Positions 12,459-25,969 are shown, numbered from the stretch's first letter. The stretch: 64,000 nucleotides of DNA from Rostrohypoxylon terebratum (GCA_022497145.1 MU385863.1:496001-560000); one strand, 5' to 3'. Made by a program: numbers and translations. The notes: generated from the sequence alone by a model not told the origin.

Positions 12459-14058
12459 ATGAAGTTTCTTACGATCTTATACCTATTCGGCTTACCTGGT
12501 GTAGCACGAGCTTCACAATTGGACGCTCGACAAGTCACCCCAAGTGGGAATTCCTCAGTGACTCTCCCATCCCAGAGCTCGAGTTCAAGTTCAGACTCAA
12601 GTTCAGACTCAAGTTCAAGCAGGAGTCAGATTGGTTCGTCACGGGTGGTGTTATTTTGCATAATGCCAAAAATTTCATGAATTAACATGCTAACTTATTT
12701 AAACAGAGTCCACGGCACCTTCATTGGTAGCCACACCCACAACTACTTCAGCTGCTTCATCAGCTACATCAGCTACATCTACACAGGTTACGACCTCATC
12801 TAGTCAATCGAAGCAGGAGCGTGGTCCTCAAGATCCTGATGTTACTCCTCCAGGGCCGCCTCCCGAGTTTGCTCCTACATTTTTAACCTCCGTAGAAACA
12901 ACACCTCCGGGAGAGACTCCTGCTAATCCAGCATCGACTTCAACGTTAATTATTATCCAAAGCACCACTGGAACAACGACACTCGCTTTTTCTTCACCAA
13001 CTGTTATAGCTCTGCCTGAGATTTCTTCGGCCCAACCCACGACTATCGCCACTGCGAAAACCAATTCCCCTTCGGTGGTTTCGTCTCCACCGACTACTCT
13101 CATTACCTCTCAAACTACTTCCAGTTTTATCAGCTCATCATCGCCGTCACCAAGTGAAACCTCTGGAATCACTAAATCTACTACTTCTAACTCTGAACCT
13201 TTATCTTCATCTACAGAAACAGCCACATCCACATCCACGATGTCTAGCCCAACTCCGACGCCGAGCAGCGCAAGCTCGAGTAGTGAAGGGGATAGCACTC
13301 CAACGTTAACAATCGTACTCAGCACAGTTCTAAGTGTCATCGGTGTCATTCTCATCGCAGCAGCAGCCTATCTATGCACAGGGGATAGAAGGAAAAGATT
13401 GCCTATGTTTAGGATAAAGAGGGGCATTACACCAATCGGAGACGATGAGATAGCAACCTGGAAATCAAACCGATCAGCAGAGAAGGTGACGGATAGGTAT
13501 ACTACGCGACCGAGCCACTCGCAAAATCCATCCGTGGCGACATCGACTAGGAGAGCACCGAGCGTGATTCAATATCACACAGGTGGACGACAGTCATTCG
13601 AGGTAGCGTCGCCAAGATCGTTTATCGGCGATGGAAAGTACAGTTTCGACCTTCCGCAAGCGCCCGGAGCGGTTTTTGCACGAGCGCCGAATGCACGATC
13701 AGGTCTGACGGACGAGACGGTTCCCGGAGATGATCCCTTCTTACCTTCCCCGAAGCGAAATCCGTCGAGACTGCATAAGCTACCGCCAGGATCACCGAGC
13801 TTGCATGGTAGGATGAAAGGATCTCGAAGTAGTAGTCTAAGAAGCTACGCTGAAGCTGCATGGAGGGATGGTCTAGACCAAAGTTCTTCACCTAGAGTCT
13901 CCAGCGACACGCATTCGCGAAATCACAACCGCATCTACTCGAATTCCTCGATACCGCCTCCGCCGAGGTTGTCATTCGGCGACAACGACCAATTGACGGC
14001 TCTATCGCCACCTCCGTCGCGGCGTAACGACAGCACGATAGGACTGGCCGTTGGGTGA
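12459..14058 (+). CDS. Ser/Thr-rich single-pass membrane protein (Mid2/Wsc-like sensor type)
   Basis: Two exons are predicted, 12459-12633 and 12707-14058 (508 residues). The intron has donor GTTCGT, branch GCTAAC and acceptor AAACAG. The protein starts with a signal peptide (MKFLTILYLFGLPGVARAS). It continues with about 235 residues very rich in Ser and Thr, probably O-mannosylated and wall-spanning. One transmembrane helix lies near residues 257-280 (IVLSTVLSVIGVILIAAAAY), followed by a basic stop-transfer RRKRL and a cytosolic tail of about 220 residues rich in Ser/Pro. No WSC Cys domain is present. The architecture matches fungal cell-wall-stress sensors of the Mid2/Wsc type or mucin-like proteins, but no conserved domain proves function. 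The non-consensus donor makes the exon 1 end the weakest point of the model; it is supported by phase (one base carried over) and by continued Ser/Thr composition. Confidence 0.72.
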
Positions 14059-17000
14059 GGGATCTTGATCGACCCGTCGGTTTCAACATCCAAGCTTGCC
14101 AATCCCTGCCGTTCCCACGTTTTCTCATGGGTTGGAGATTAAACCGGGGGGCCAGCACGTAACAAACCACGTCAAAACCAAACAAGCATTCCTCTGTCTT
14201 GTTTCGGAATTTTTCCCTTCTCGAAAGAACACAAAAAAAGGCGCAGACAAATGAGAAGGCTCGGCACGAATATCCCTGCAAGAGGGTCCCTGGGTTCGTT
14301 GAAGAAAACACTATTTCAGCGGTTCGAAACAAGAACAGGCGATCCGTGCACCCGCTCGCCCTCCCTCGCAGATTATCGAGGCTGTGCAGCTCGAGTCCTG
14401 GATAGGGGCACTCCCTCTATCCTGTTCTACCTCAACCTCACCTACCCCCTTCAGCCCCTTTTGCCCGAAAAGCAACTTGACCACACAAACCTTGCCGGCC
14501 TGCCAGCAGCAACGGGCAACACCTCATTTCGCCTGTCACCTACATCCGACGACCGCATCATCTTAACCTAGATGTTATCAGATGCGCAACTCTTACGGCA
14601 TACAATTTTTCTTTTATTTTTTGTTATCGACACACACACACACCCATACGACTTTACGTTCTTCATGGTATCGCTAGCTTTAGTACCGACAGCAACAATT
14701 ATCTTTTAATCTGCATTTTTTAAGGCCTACTTTTAAGCTTGCTTCTGACATTTTGGAGTTTTTGTTTGGTAACGTCGGGACGCGAGAGACGCGCGAGACA
14801 CGGAGGATATACCCCGGATATTTTTCTATGTTAACGGTTTGTGCGTGTGTACCTATTCATTGTGCGTGTTGTGAGAATTTTTTGCGGTTGAGGGGGGGGA
14901 ACAGAGACATGCATGCATAGTAGGTCTTGCAGCTTCCCCCGAGGAAGATTTTTGGGATATGGGTTCGGTTGAGCGGGTTAGTTTGAGAAATGAGAAATGG
15001 GAGAGATGGATGTTTCTTGCATTGATTACAGGGCACGTGGCTGGTATAACCTATCTATTATTAAGGACATGACGGCGTTCGCGCGGCGCGAAGTCGGATG
15101 GGTAGGACGAGAGGTGATAGAGTGAGATGGGATGCCCTAGGCAGAGCAATCGGACTCCTTACCCGGGATCCGATCCGGGGCACGGTCAGGGCAAAGAAAG
15201 ACACAGAAGAGGAATCACAGTACAGTACAATTAGCGGGATCCCAGCTCCCCCCCCCAAATTCATCAGCTACATACTACTACTGCCATTAGCGGACAGACA
15301 GGTGTAGGCTCAGATTCGGTGGCTTGTAGTTAGCTAGAGGCTTGCTGCGAATTTCAATTAGGACGTTTAATTGAAACAAGACAAGTAAAACAACCTTGAA
15401 TAGGTACTTGGGCGTGCCTGGTGCAGCGGCACTTGTGTCCCCCAGTCTTCCTTCATTACTTCATGCGATGCCGTGATGCTGACGCTGCAGATGGTGGCGC
15501 CGGCACTTCATTTTACGTTTTCTTCTACGAACGCCTCCATTTCGGCTGTCGATGTGTATCTGCTTACGTCCAATCCGTACCTGGTACCTACTTCATAAGA
15601 TCATACTACTATGTGCATATACATGTAGCTAAAGTAAGGCAAGGCAAGGCAAGGCAAGGCAAGGCAAACCCTCAGCGCGAATAGGATCACCCGGGCCTCA
15701 CTCTCCGGCCGTCCGCTTCCGGGGGCCCAAATTTTTTAATTTGTCATTTGTAATTTCTGGTTTGGATTTTCCTTTTCTTACCTGCTTCACAGGAAAGCAC
15801 GTTTTCCAGGTTTCGGAAGCGCGAGATTGCGTTGGCGTATGCCGGGTGGAGGCTTCCGGGGATCTATGTGCGTTCATCTCATCTCGGCGGGAATCGCGAT
15901 TCGAAGTTCGTTGATCCCGGGAGGGCTAAGGTTTAATCTGGCCCCGCGCCTATTACATACCACCTAGGACCTAGGTACATAGGACCAGGTAGGTAGTCGT
16001 TCGATAGAGAGGGTAGTCCTGAGTCTAGAAGGTTTGCGCGGTAGGGGTTGGCTGGTTATGCCACGTTTTATTGCCGTGGGAAAATCTGGGTTTCGATATT
16101 CATGCATGCCGTGTGATGGGTGATGGGTGATGGGTGAGGTGATTAGGCAGGGTTATGGGCTGAAGAAGCGGTAGGTGAAGATTTCGGGGGTCTCCCTTGT
16201 CGTCGATCAAACACGCAACCCACCGGGACTTGCTGGGACTTTGCTGGGACTTGCTCGAGGCGGCGATTGGAGAGGGAAGTTTATGCCGAGTTGTTCCGCC
16301 GTTGGTCCGACAGTTGTTTCGCTGTAACCTTAGGTTTAGGATGTTTCTTATTTCAAATTATGGTGACGGGTAACTATTATGTAAGAGCGGTGCTAATGAG
16401 ATTAGTTGATAGATTCATTTCGTTACTTGAAACTTATGAGGATCTGAATATAGGATTAGTCGATTAGCTCTGAGATTGCTGAGATTGAGCCTTTCAATGA
16501 TCTCATGCTTTGAGATGCTCATTTCAGTAGTCAAGATAATAAGATGAGATTTCTCGTCTCAATCTCAATTCGTCTGAGAAGAAATCTAAATATAGATTGT
16601 TCTTGTTTGACTTGGAGACAACGTAGGGTGCTCGGGTACATATAAAGGTCCATCCGTTGGACAGTAAGAAATAGGTATGAGTATTATGCTGTTCCTTTTG
16701 AAAGATAGCAATTGGATTAAGATGTTGTATCTCTTAAGTTCTACATAGTAAACTTCGAATCTAAACCAAGAGAAGCCCCTCTTATTTTATTGATTACATA
16801 ACATACCTAGTCATTTTATTCATAATGATTATGATGTCTACTGCTGTATGTTCAATTGAATAAGAATTATAGTTTATACAATGTATAAACTTAGATGATG
16901 ACTGAACCAATTGAATTGGATATCAATCAGACATCAATTGGTTGAAGAAAGAGGTATAGGGCACATAAAAACTTTTATCCTAGGCTCTCAGGCTCTTTAC

Positions 17001-17336
17001 GCGTCTTAAGCGCGTCAAACGTGGGGCACTAGTTACGAGCTAAGGATTACCGTGAACTTTATCTCCAACTAGGAACTACATAGGAATTGGAACTTTATCA
17101 ACTCTAATCAATCAGATCGTCGATTAATCCAATCCAATCCAATTCATCGTCGTCTCAAATTGCTTCCCTTATTTCAATTGAAACGGCTGATCGTCTAACT
17201 TCGTCGGTTTCGTTCTGTCGACATTTTTGGCTTAACAAACAAACAATACAGCTACTCTTTGCGATTAGCGCCTGGTCCCTGCTTCTTAGCTCCTACTGCC
17301 TAGGTTACTGCCTAGGACCTAGGTACTGCACCAAAT
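14059..17336. other. Intergenic region without recognised genes
   Basis: No supportable gene is seen in these 3.3 kb. The region holds a short CA microsatellite (14631-14643), a six-copy AAGGC tandem (15636-15665), a GGGTGAT triplet-type repeat near 16115-16135, and a cluster of three CCTAGG palindromes (17299-17323) just upstream of the dpb4 start. The part immediately after 14058 is probably the 3' UTR of the upstream membrane-protein gene. Confidence 0.6.
15636..15665. repeat. Tandem AAGGC x6
   Basis: Six uninterrupted copies of AAGGC lie in an intergenic region. A degenerate relative (AGGCAAGGTGAGGCAAGTTGAGGCAAGG type) occurs near 26750-26777. Confidence 0.9.
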
Positions 17337-18486
17337 ATGCCGCCTCGAAAAGCTGACAGTACTCGAACGAGCAATGTTTCTATGGCACAGTTTGTCTACG
17401 ACGGTTCCGACGCCGACATTTCTTCAAACGCTCTCCGACCTGCAGCTGCTACTACCTCTGTCCCATCGAGAGCGAAACCTACACCGTCCATAGAGATGGA
17501 TTCCCAAAAACCGACCGAACCTGCGCCTGCTGGCGAAAAGGAGAAGGAAAAGGAGAAGGAGAAAAAAGATGCGAAAGATGGTGGCCGTGACGCTGTCACA
17601 ATTGAGGTATGTGATGCGATTGTGTAGTCGCGCATAGTTTCGCGACTAAGCTAATACTAATACTTCATCTAGGACCTCAACCTGCCCAAGTCCATCATAA
17701 CGCGCCTCGCGAAGGGTGTTCTACCTCCAAATACACAGATCCAAGCTAATGCCGTCCTGGCTATGTGTAAGAGTGCGACCGTCTTCATCAACCACCTCGC
17801 CAACGCGTAAGCATAAGCTATTATACAAGGGATGGGCCAATCGTTGACTGATGGTATATAGTGCGAACGAGAAGGCTCAAGGCTCCAACAAGAAGACAAT
17901 TATGCCCGCCGACGTCTTCGAAGCGCTCAACGACATAGAATTCGAATTTATGCGCGAAAGACTTGAAGCCGAATTTAAGAGTACGTACCCACTATCTTAC
18001 ATTACAGCATAGTAGCATAGTAGCATACATAGTATGGAACAGGTTATTGATGCTAACGCGATCGTAGAATTCAATGAAGTCCAGACAACCAAGCGTAGTA
18101 CCTACCGTAGAAAAGTCGCTGCCGCCAAGCGCGCCGAGAAAGCTGCCGCCACGGACCCCAACGCATCCATAGTTTCCAACGCCAGCACCGCCGCCGGCGC
18201 CGACTCGGGCGCCCCACGCGCCTCCAAGAAGCAGAAGCCGAATGCGCCTGATGACTCAGCTATGGAGATCGACGGAGATATGACGGCCGAGACCCAGGAG
18301 CAAAGCGACGCGGAGACGGAACCTGAAGCTGAGCAGGAAGAAGACGAGGAAGAGGAGAACGATGCTGAAGAGGAAGAGGAAGAAGAGGAGGAGGAGGAGG
18401 ATGGTGAGGATGACCCAGATCGTCTAGAGGAGAGGGAGCCGAAAGAGGACCGCGACGATGCGCTCGATGACGGGGACAGTGATTGA
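17337..18486 (+). CDS. dpb4: DNA polymerase epsilon subunit D (histone-fold, Dpb4/POLE3)
   Basis: Four exons: 17337-17606, 17673-17806, 17862-17980 and 18068-18486 (313 residues). All introns have good GT/AG signals (GTATGT, GTAAGC, GTACGT donors). Residues 1-90 are a low-complexity head ending in a KEKEK-rich stretch. A histone fold follows from residue 91 (DLNLPKSIITRLAKG, then QANAVLAMCKSATVFINHLA, then MPADVFEALNDIEFEFM). A basic segment (KRSTYRRKVAAAKRAEKAA) and a long acidic tail (EDEEEE type) complete the protein. In the family, Dpb4 pairs with Dpb3 to form a histone-fold dimer on Pol epsilon that supports processivity and heterochromatin inheritance; it is also shared with ISWI/CHRAC-type remodellers. 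The long acidic tail is usual for filamentous fungi. The start is the first ATG of the open frame, just downstream of three CCTAGG boxes. Confidence 0.9.
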
Positions 18487-21456
18487 GCTGGTATCGCGTT
18501 GTGATATTGACCGCACATTGCGACGCTGCTCGACTTTACCCGTTCAGCCTTTCTCTTAGATCGGCGACCACAGCTCTTGTCACGCTGCGACCACGATAGC
18601 ATTGCATTGTTCAGGGGTTCGTTGGCTTGGCTTGGAGATCTATCCCCTTGCTATGCGACCCAGGTTGGAATTCCTGATTCTTCGTCGCCGCATGCCAACT
18701 AGGGATATCGATGAAACTGAGAAAAGACTACTTGCTAGGCAAGCTCGGTCCGAAAACTTTTCGTCACATACGATACAATACCTACACGCCCCTATTCCCG
18801 GTAGCTAGGCCTTAGGATCACAAAGTGATGACTGAATGAGATGACTAACTTACTCACTACAATTCCATATTTTCTACGTGTGCCCCGATGCTGGCCGTGC
18901 GTATTCGACCGAATTGAAGCGTGCTTGTGTTTGCATCTGCGGGGGAGCTGAGAGGACGAGAGGTCAGGTAGGTAGAGTTGGAAGCTCGTCACGCATCCAT
19001 GATCACCGTTGCAGCGGCGTGACTGCTACCTTGGGTATTTCGAAACGGGCTACCTTCCTATTACCTTACCCTCCCGCTCCGAGCGCCAAGAGGATCTGAG
19101 CTTAGGATGGTTTACTATATCGATGTAGAACTTTTCGGTAATTATACATGTGAGTCGATCTTAAGTCACAGAGTGATATAGTGTATGTAAACCCGACTTT
19201 GGTCAAGTTGTGTGATTCGCTGGTTAACTAGGGGGTTAAGAGGAGGATATGCTATAACTCCTATCAACATACCTAGAAACTGCAGATTACAGGTCCACCA
19301 AGGTTATACTCATTAGCACTATGGGGATCAAGTATGTGCTGACCCTTGTCAGAGCGCCTATTGGATCCAGATATCCATATTGACAAATGCCTATGCATTA
19401 TCGAACGAGACTCAACACCATCGAGGCTCCGATATCGACGATACCTTTTTCCCATTAACCCGAGCTCCCCTCTTTCCCCTTAATACGCCCCATCACAACC
19501 TCGCCATGCCTCATCCGCATCTCATGATGGCAGTGGCACGTACCCTCGCACAGCAAAGGGATCTTAGGCCACAGGTCTCAGTCCTAGCGTACCGGAGTGC
19601 ATATGTAGGCAATCCTATACTCTGCCGAATCACGGCCGTCCTATACACTGAGTATACCTAGCACACTTCCAAGTCCACTCGCATATCACATATCCTTACG
19701 GCGTACACCTATGAACGGCGAGAAGCCATCAAGCCATACCAGAAATCGACTGACTTCTCCCTTGCTAACCGGCCGCATCCCGGATCTCACGTCGTCGGCA
19801 TCCGTGGTAGCGCCTCACCACCATCCCCGTCTGCACTAGCCATCCGGTACCTACAGCATACACACCTCAAAATCTCTGCGCTGCATGCAAGGTCCGAAAT
19901 CCGGTTTTCAGCCCTCTCGATATCTATTCGCCACCCATACCTGCTACCCACCTACATGATGCCCATCCAGTCAACCGTAGACAACCGCCACCACACATAC
20001 ATATGTCCATGCTGGATACTATACATCCAGAGTATACACCCACGCACGCATAGCCCCAGACTCCTGGTATCGACACACAAGGCACCTACTCTAGTATAGT
20101 ACGCTAACGTCCTACCCACCCATCCACCTAACAATCCATCCATCCATCTTCCACGAAAGTGGCGTCCTTCAAAAAATCTCCTCCCCTGTCCTTGTGTATC
20201 CCGAGCCCGCGGTCTCACGAACTACCTATCCGGGCGTATCTACCTACATACCTGCCTCCCTACCTTATTACAGTACATGCAGTACATCCATACCTAGAAA
20301 AACTCATTCAATCCAGAGTTAACAGGCCTAAGCCCAAACCAAAGCAGTCTCCATCCATACGACAACTAACTCCGGACTCCGCGCCGCGATGCATGTGGCT
20401 TGGCGGGCTGGGGTTCGACCTGCATGAAGAAGATAGACGCTGGAGAAAAAACTAGTGATAAAAGCAAATACCTACATACCTAGTTGTAATAATAGTAGTT
20501 GTACCTATTAGTTGTATCTGTAGTACAGTGCCAGAGTGCTTCTGGTGGTGTTGGTGGTGGTATTCGTGGTACCCATCGCCGATTATGCACCTAGCAGCCA
20601 GGTAGCCATGTGTACCTAGTGCGTGAGATTAAGGAGGCGAGTTAATGCTTACAAATAACTACCTACCTACCTCATACCACATAGTGTCTAGCCGCCAGGT
20701 AACGTGCATTGGCAATGCGATACCCAAGACACACATAATCTAGCACCTCTACCACAGGACCACCTTACAAACACTTTCGTAATGACAATTATCTCCTAGG
20801 TAGGCACGTAAGTTTCGCGCGCCGGGACCGTACAAAATCAATCATACAAGGGTATTAGTAGTAGTGTACGTATAGGTAGCTTACAATTCCACCACCACCT
20901 TCACCATCGTCGCCGACCGATATATCCCGACCGCTATAGCTAACATACGCAGTACAGTCCAGTCCAGTCAAAACAGTCCAAAAAGTCCAAGAGTCCACGT
21001 CGGTCTCCCGAGCATCAAGAAAGCCCGAGACATACGATCATATGTACGCCGATGTCTGTGCGTCAGGATTCGATACAGACAGGCGGCGGCAGTAAACTTT
21101 TCGACTGGCCGAGTAGCTGAGCGAGAAACCAAGACACCTCCCCCCCCTGCCGGACATTTCGAACCAGTGATATGTGCAGCAATAAACGCCCCAAGGTATG
21201 CAGAGGTAGGGATGAGAGAAAAAAAAGATAGAAAAAAAAAAGAAGAGTCGACAAAAATAACTCTCGACTCCGTCGCTTATGCAGCCGGATGTATGAATCC
21301 CAAGCCGTACGGTTAAAGAATCCTCAAAACATGAATACCTAGGTCAATATCGCTGTCGTAGTCATATATACACCCCCCCAACGCTAAGCAATATGTTTTT
21401 TCCCCGCTCGTCCCCTTCGCATCCTAGACTATTTGTGTGGTGTTTTTGGTAAGATA
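18487..21456. other. Intergenic region without recognised genes
   Basis: I find no supportable coding region in about 3 kb. It is rich in short ACCTA/CATC-type tandem words (CCATCCATCCATC near 20139-20150, ACCTACCTACCT near 20661-20672) and has A-rich runs near 21220-21243. The right part probably contains the 3' UTR of the minus-strand MAPKKK gene. Confidence 0.55.
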
Positions 21457-21786
21457 TCAAGGTCCGCTGTTGGAAGAACTAGGTCCGAATTCTGCTAGGA
21501 AATTATCATAGTGCGTGGGAGAATATACGGCCGATTCGGACTCCGCCCGTGCCCTCGTGACAGACTCTCTGGCCCATGCTCTCCTCGCAGACTCTTGAGC
21601 GGCCTGCATATTAGTGGGAGGAAGCGACCTATTACTCGCGTTGGATGCTCGATGCACCTCTGACGGAGATTCGGCCACAGAATCCTCGAAATGTGACAGC
21701 GACGCGGGCTCGTTAGGCAACGCGTCTACATCCTCGTTCGTTTCAGTTACCAGATCAGAAGGCAAATCTTCAGGAGGCAAATAATC
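21457..21786 (-). other. In-frame open extension after the ssk2 UAG stop
   Basis: Directly after the TAG at 21789-21787 the same frame stays open for 109 codons (starting DYLPPEDLPSDL and ending SSSNSGP) to a TGA at 21459-21457. Composition is Glu/Ser/Ala-rich with coding-like stretches (TETNEDVDALPNEP, SARRAWARESVTRARAES). I tested GT donors in the last 30 codons of ssk2. Nearly all fall at the second codon position and would shift the frame to an early stop, so a simple intron that skips the UAG is not evident. It may be readthrough-encoded, a C-terminus cut off by a recent nonsense change, or chance. Confidence 0.4.
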
Positions 21787-24700
21787 CTAATAAAAGCCGT
21801 CCATACTTCCCTTACTACCCGCCGAAAAAGGATGTGGTGTACTCGCAGAATTACTACTTGTATCACTAGGAGTGGGTGGTTCGACGACTTGGTTTCGAAT
21901 GCACATTATCCACTCGTGCTGGAGTAGCTCCACAGCGCTTGCTCTCCTCTTTGGGTCTCTGACGAAACATTTGTTTAGGAAATCAATCCCCGTTGTGCTC
22001 AACTGGTCAGTATTAGGAAGTTGCGGGGGGTTTCCTTGGGCAATATTGTACATAATTGCCCATTCGTTATCGAGATTGGACCAAGGTCGACGACCAGTGA
22101 CCATCTCGAGGATCACGCATCCTAGAGACCATACGTCTACGGCTCCGGCGCGGCCGGGGTTCTCGCCCTTGATTACCTCGGGTGACATGTACATAGGCGT
22201 ACCGGTCATCGATTTGTTGGGCTTTGTGGAGGCGAGACCGTGGACAAGAGTGCGTCCCTGGCGGGCGATGACCTTGGCAGCACCGAAGTCGACGTATTTG
22301 ATGACCCCGTTGTGGTCAAGGAGGATGTCTAGGTTAGGGTTAGCGCTGAAACAGTGTAGTTATTAACGAGTTAAACTCACTCTCTGGTTTGATGTCGCGA
22401 TGAGCGATGCCACTTTCATGTAGGTAAGCGAGACCTTCAAGAAGTTGCAGCGCGTAAACCATCACAACCTGTTCATCCTCAATTCGACCGTGCTCCAATA
22501 GGCCAGCCAATGAACCACCTGAGCAGAACTCCATGAATATATAGACCCTGTCACGATGGACCTCTATACCGTAGTAAGAAACGACGTTGGGGTGATCGAG
22601 AACTTCTAGAACACCCATCTCGTCTTTGATCTGTGTGGCGATCTGAGGTATTAACTTAGGGTCTTGTAGTCTGATCTCCTTTACCGCCATGAGATGGCCG
22701 GTATCTAGGTTCATCGCAGCATAGACATTTCCAAACGTTCCGCCACCGACGAAATGTCCTTGCTGCCATCGCATGGTTACGTTCGTGGCAGACGATGACA
22801 GATACGCTAATGACCGATCGACTTCATTGGATACCTCTAACACTCGTCCAAGTCCCTGCCTCTCTTCAACGGTACGCCTCTGTATCTCGTCGATGTTGGC
22901 AAGTTGTTGTAAGCGTGCTTCCTGTTTGAATTTCGCAGCTTCTTCGTCGTTGCGCATTCTGTTCTTATCGAAGATTTTGAACTGTCCAACAAGAGCCTCG
23001 ATCCGCTCCCGTTCCAGTTGTGCTGCCTGGTTGGACTTGGCACCGAGGATATCGAAGTGTGAGATGAGAAGCGACATACATCCGGACACTTTAGCTCGCA
23101 GTTTAGAATACTCGTCATCGCCGAGCCCTAGAATATGTCGGCCTCTCGTCATGTTCATCGCAAATTCCAAAGCGGGTACAGCCCAGCGGAAGGATTTGCG
23201 ATCGGTAACCTTACAATCATCGCAGATAAAACTGACCCAGTCTAAACTGAGTTTAGTAAGCTTCATATTGTTCATCTGCCGTCGATTGCTATCCATATAT
23301 AAGAGTGACCGCTGCCCAAATTCCGTCGCGAAGACGAAGCATGTTTGGATAAGGTCCTGGCAGTCTAAGCCTTTCGTTTGGTTCCGAATGATCTCGACAC
23401 TGTCCATGAATGTATTGGACAACTTGAAGCCGACCTTTCGAATTTCGAACAGTCTGGTATTGACCTTGTGAAGGTTCGAGCGGGCTTCCACGATAAGGTC
23501 GAGATGCATATCAATCGTTTCTAGGAAGAGGTTTCTTGCATTTGCTAGCCGGCTCTGGGATCCATCCGCAATAAGGCGCATCTGCCCTAGCTTGAGATCC
23601 GTTGACTCAATGTTGAGGGACTGGGTTCGTCGATTCCCAAACCAGTGCAATGGGGCTTCTGGACGAAGTATTAGTATGTATGGGTTGGTGGGGTCCTCGG
23701 GGGTCCCCTCGTGGAAGCAGTTCCGTAATATCGACTGAACTTCTTCGTCGCGATTGCACAGGGCTGGTGATGCAATGATTTGGATGCCGTCAACTTCGTC
23801 AACCAGAAAGTGACCAGTTACCGAAAGTCGTTCGTACAGCATCTTGAGACCCTCGGCACCAAGGGCGATGCTTATATCAGATGCATTCTCGTAATGCTCG
23901 CTCAACCTCCTAGAGAACCGCTGAAGCATCCTCTGCCTCACTCGCACCGAATCTAGTGTTTGCATGTACCTCTTACTCATATCGTCCGCGCTCTCTTTAG
24001 GCTTCCTTTGCAGCTCACGCTCGAATGTCTGGCTAAGACGATTCAAAGCTTTATACGTGAGGTTGCTGAATTGCTCGGCAACCTCGATGTCACCTCCAAC
24101 AAGATGTCGACCAATCTCATTGGCGAATTCCCATTCCTGGAACAGAACCTCGGCCTCTTTGAAAGTGTTCTTGTTCCTACTGAGTTTCCAATTCAACATC
24201 TTGAAGTAGTACTTCAGAGCGTCGAGAACAACCTGGTCGAACGATTCATCGATGCATGGCGGTAGATTCCATCCAGGTTGAGGTTGAGAAACCATTAGAT
24301 TCTCCTGCTTAATCTTGATCGCAAGCTTTAATAGGATCTCAAATTGGGCGATCATCTGGTCTTGGAGGATGGGAGTTTGCTGGGTGGTCTCTTTCATCTT
24401 TCTCGCATATGCCACTCTAACTTTGATGATTTCTTCGATTAATCGCGATGGGAAGCTAATAAGGGTAAGTAATTCTTCGATATAGGGAGGGAGATGCCGC
24501 TTATGGAAAGCTGCCGAGTTCATAATGAGAGTCTCCTTTGCCTTAGCAATCGTAGTAGAGATCGGCGTCAGCATACTCCTCCGGACGAGCGGTTTAGTCT
24601 TCAGCGCGTTTTCTACGGTCGCCGCTTCATCGTCTTCGTGCAGCGATCTTAAACCGTCCTTTTTTAATAGACGGTCTAAAAATGAGGTTTCGTCGCTTAA

Positions 24701-25969
24701 ACCGTTGGTACTCGGCGATCTTTGCTTCGTCATCTGGAAATCTAAATCGTCATTGCCAACCCACTTCTTCAAGATTGATAGCTCAGTGTTGATCATCTCA
24801 TTAGTATTATACCACGACATGACGGCATCGTAAGCTTCTAGGAATGCCGGGGACGTGACCTGCGAGTGTGCGGCCCCTAACATGCTCCACGAGGGATATA
24901 GGCTCTCGCAATGCTCGATCTTCTTGACGATGTCCCGAACCTGCTCAATGGCGGGTTTACCGGCTGCGGTCTCGCCCTGCACTTCGAATCGCGTAATCTC
25001 GTCGACCGTCCGATCAATATTCCCTCGCGCCTCTTCCACCACCTTTCGCTGGACTGCGAGAGATCTGCCGGTCAATTTTGACCTAATTCCAAGCCACAAC
25101 TCCGCTCTATATGTAGATTTGCCGCCTTGCAATTCCGATGTTCCGATCAGTCGCTTTTTCTCTTGTTTTACGACGTCACCGGTTAAGACTGCTGCGAGCA
25201 TACCATGCCACTCTAGCCGTTCGCGGTTGACTGGATCTTTGATGTCGTCTTCGGTAGGTTGTGTATCGTCGATTAAATTTTGGAACATAATGGTTTCGTC
25301 GTTGTTGGGAAATCGATCGTCGAATACGCCTTCGGAAGAAGGAGTTTCGCCCTCGGACTCTTCATCGGAGTAGTCTACACTGGGCGTGTAGGGGTCGAAG
25401 TATCCTCCGTTGGTTGGTCGATCTTGACGCATCATGCGCAGGTAGGCAGGCTCTTGGTCGCGAAATTTATCGGCAGGATCTCGCCTACGGGATCCAGACC
25501 GAGTCGAGGTAGAGATGAAGGAGGGAGGCTGCGGCGGAGGGCCCCTCTGCGGAGCATATGTGCTAGAAGGAGTTCTCATAACGTGTGGTCTTTGTTGTGG
25601 CTGTTGCTGCTGTTGCTGCTGTTGTTGTTGTTGACGACCCCCGACCCCGACACCATTCACGACATTGTTGGCGTTAGCCTCGCCGGCAGACCCTCGTTGC
25701 CTTCCAACATTATTGGCAACCGAATTCGGAGCTAGTGATGCCATGGAGCTAGAGAGGCTGCCATCACCGTACGGAGGAAGAGATCCTAATTCGTCCTGGC
25801 GCTCGAGCTCGTGGGGGTCGTGAACGAAATCTTCAGAAGAGCCCGAACCATCGGAATCGGTGGAGATAGCGATGGGTCGCGGATTTTTGGCCTTATCCTG
25901 GATCAGCTCGACCTCGCTGGGGGAGAATCGAACGGCGCGTGGCGATGTTTCGGCAGACATGTTTGGCAA
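21787..25969 (-). CDS. ssk2: MAP kinase kinase kinase of the HOG pathway (Ssk2/Ssk22/Wis4/OS-4 type)
   Basis: Two exons on the minus strand, 25969-22381 and 22328-21787, with a 52-nt intron (GTGAGT donor, GCTAACC branch, CTAG acceptor) placed inside the HRDIKPEN motif. The product has 1376 residues. The N-terminal 250 residues are disordered and include an 11-residue glutamine run. A long alpha-helical regulatory region follows (about 250-1060). The Ser/Thr kinase domain lies near residues 1068-1335: GGGTFG, the AVKEI lysine near 1096, HRDIKPEN with D1192, DFG at 1210-1212, and the activation segment ending TGTPMYMSPE. All catalytic residues are present. In this family the kinase receives signal from the Ssk1 response regulator and phosphorylates Pbs2, which activates Hog1 in osmotic, oxidative and fungicide responses. 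The TAG stop after SMDGFY is followed in the same frame by another 109 codons (separate entry). Confidence 0.93.

Noticed and set aside
18102..18602. 166-codon minus-strand Ser-rich open frame opposite dpb4
   Set aside because: Antisense of the acidic Glu-rich tail of Dpb4.
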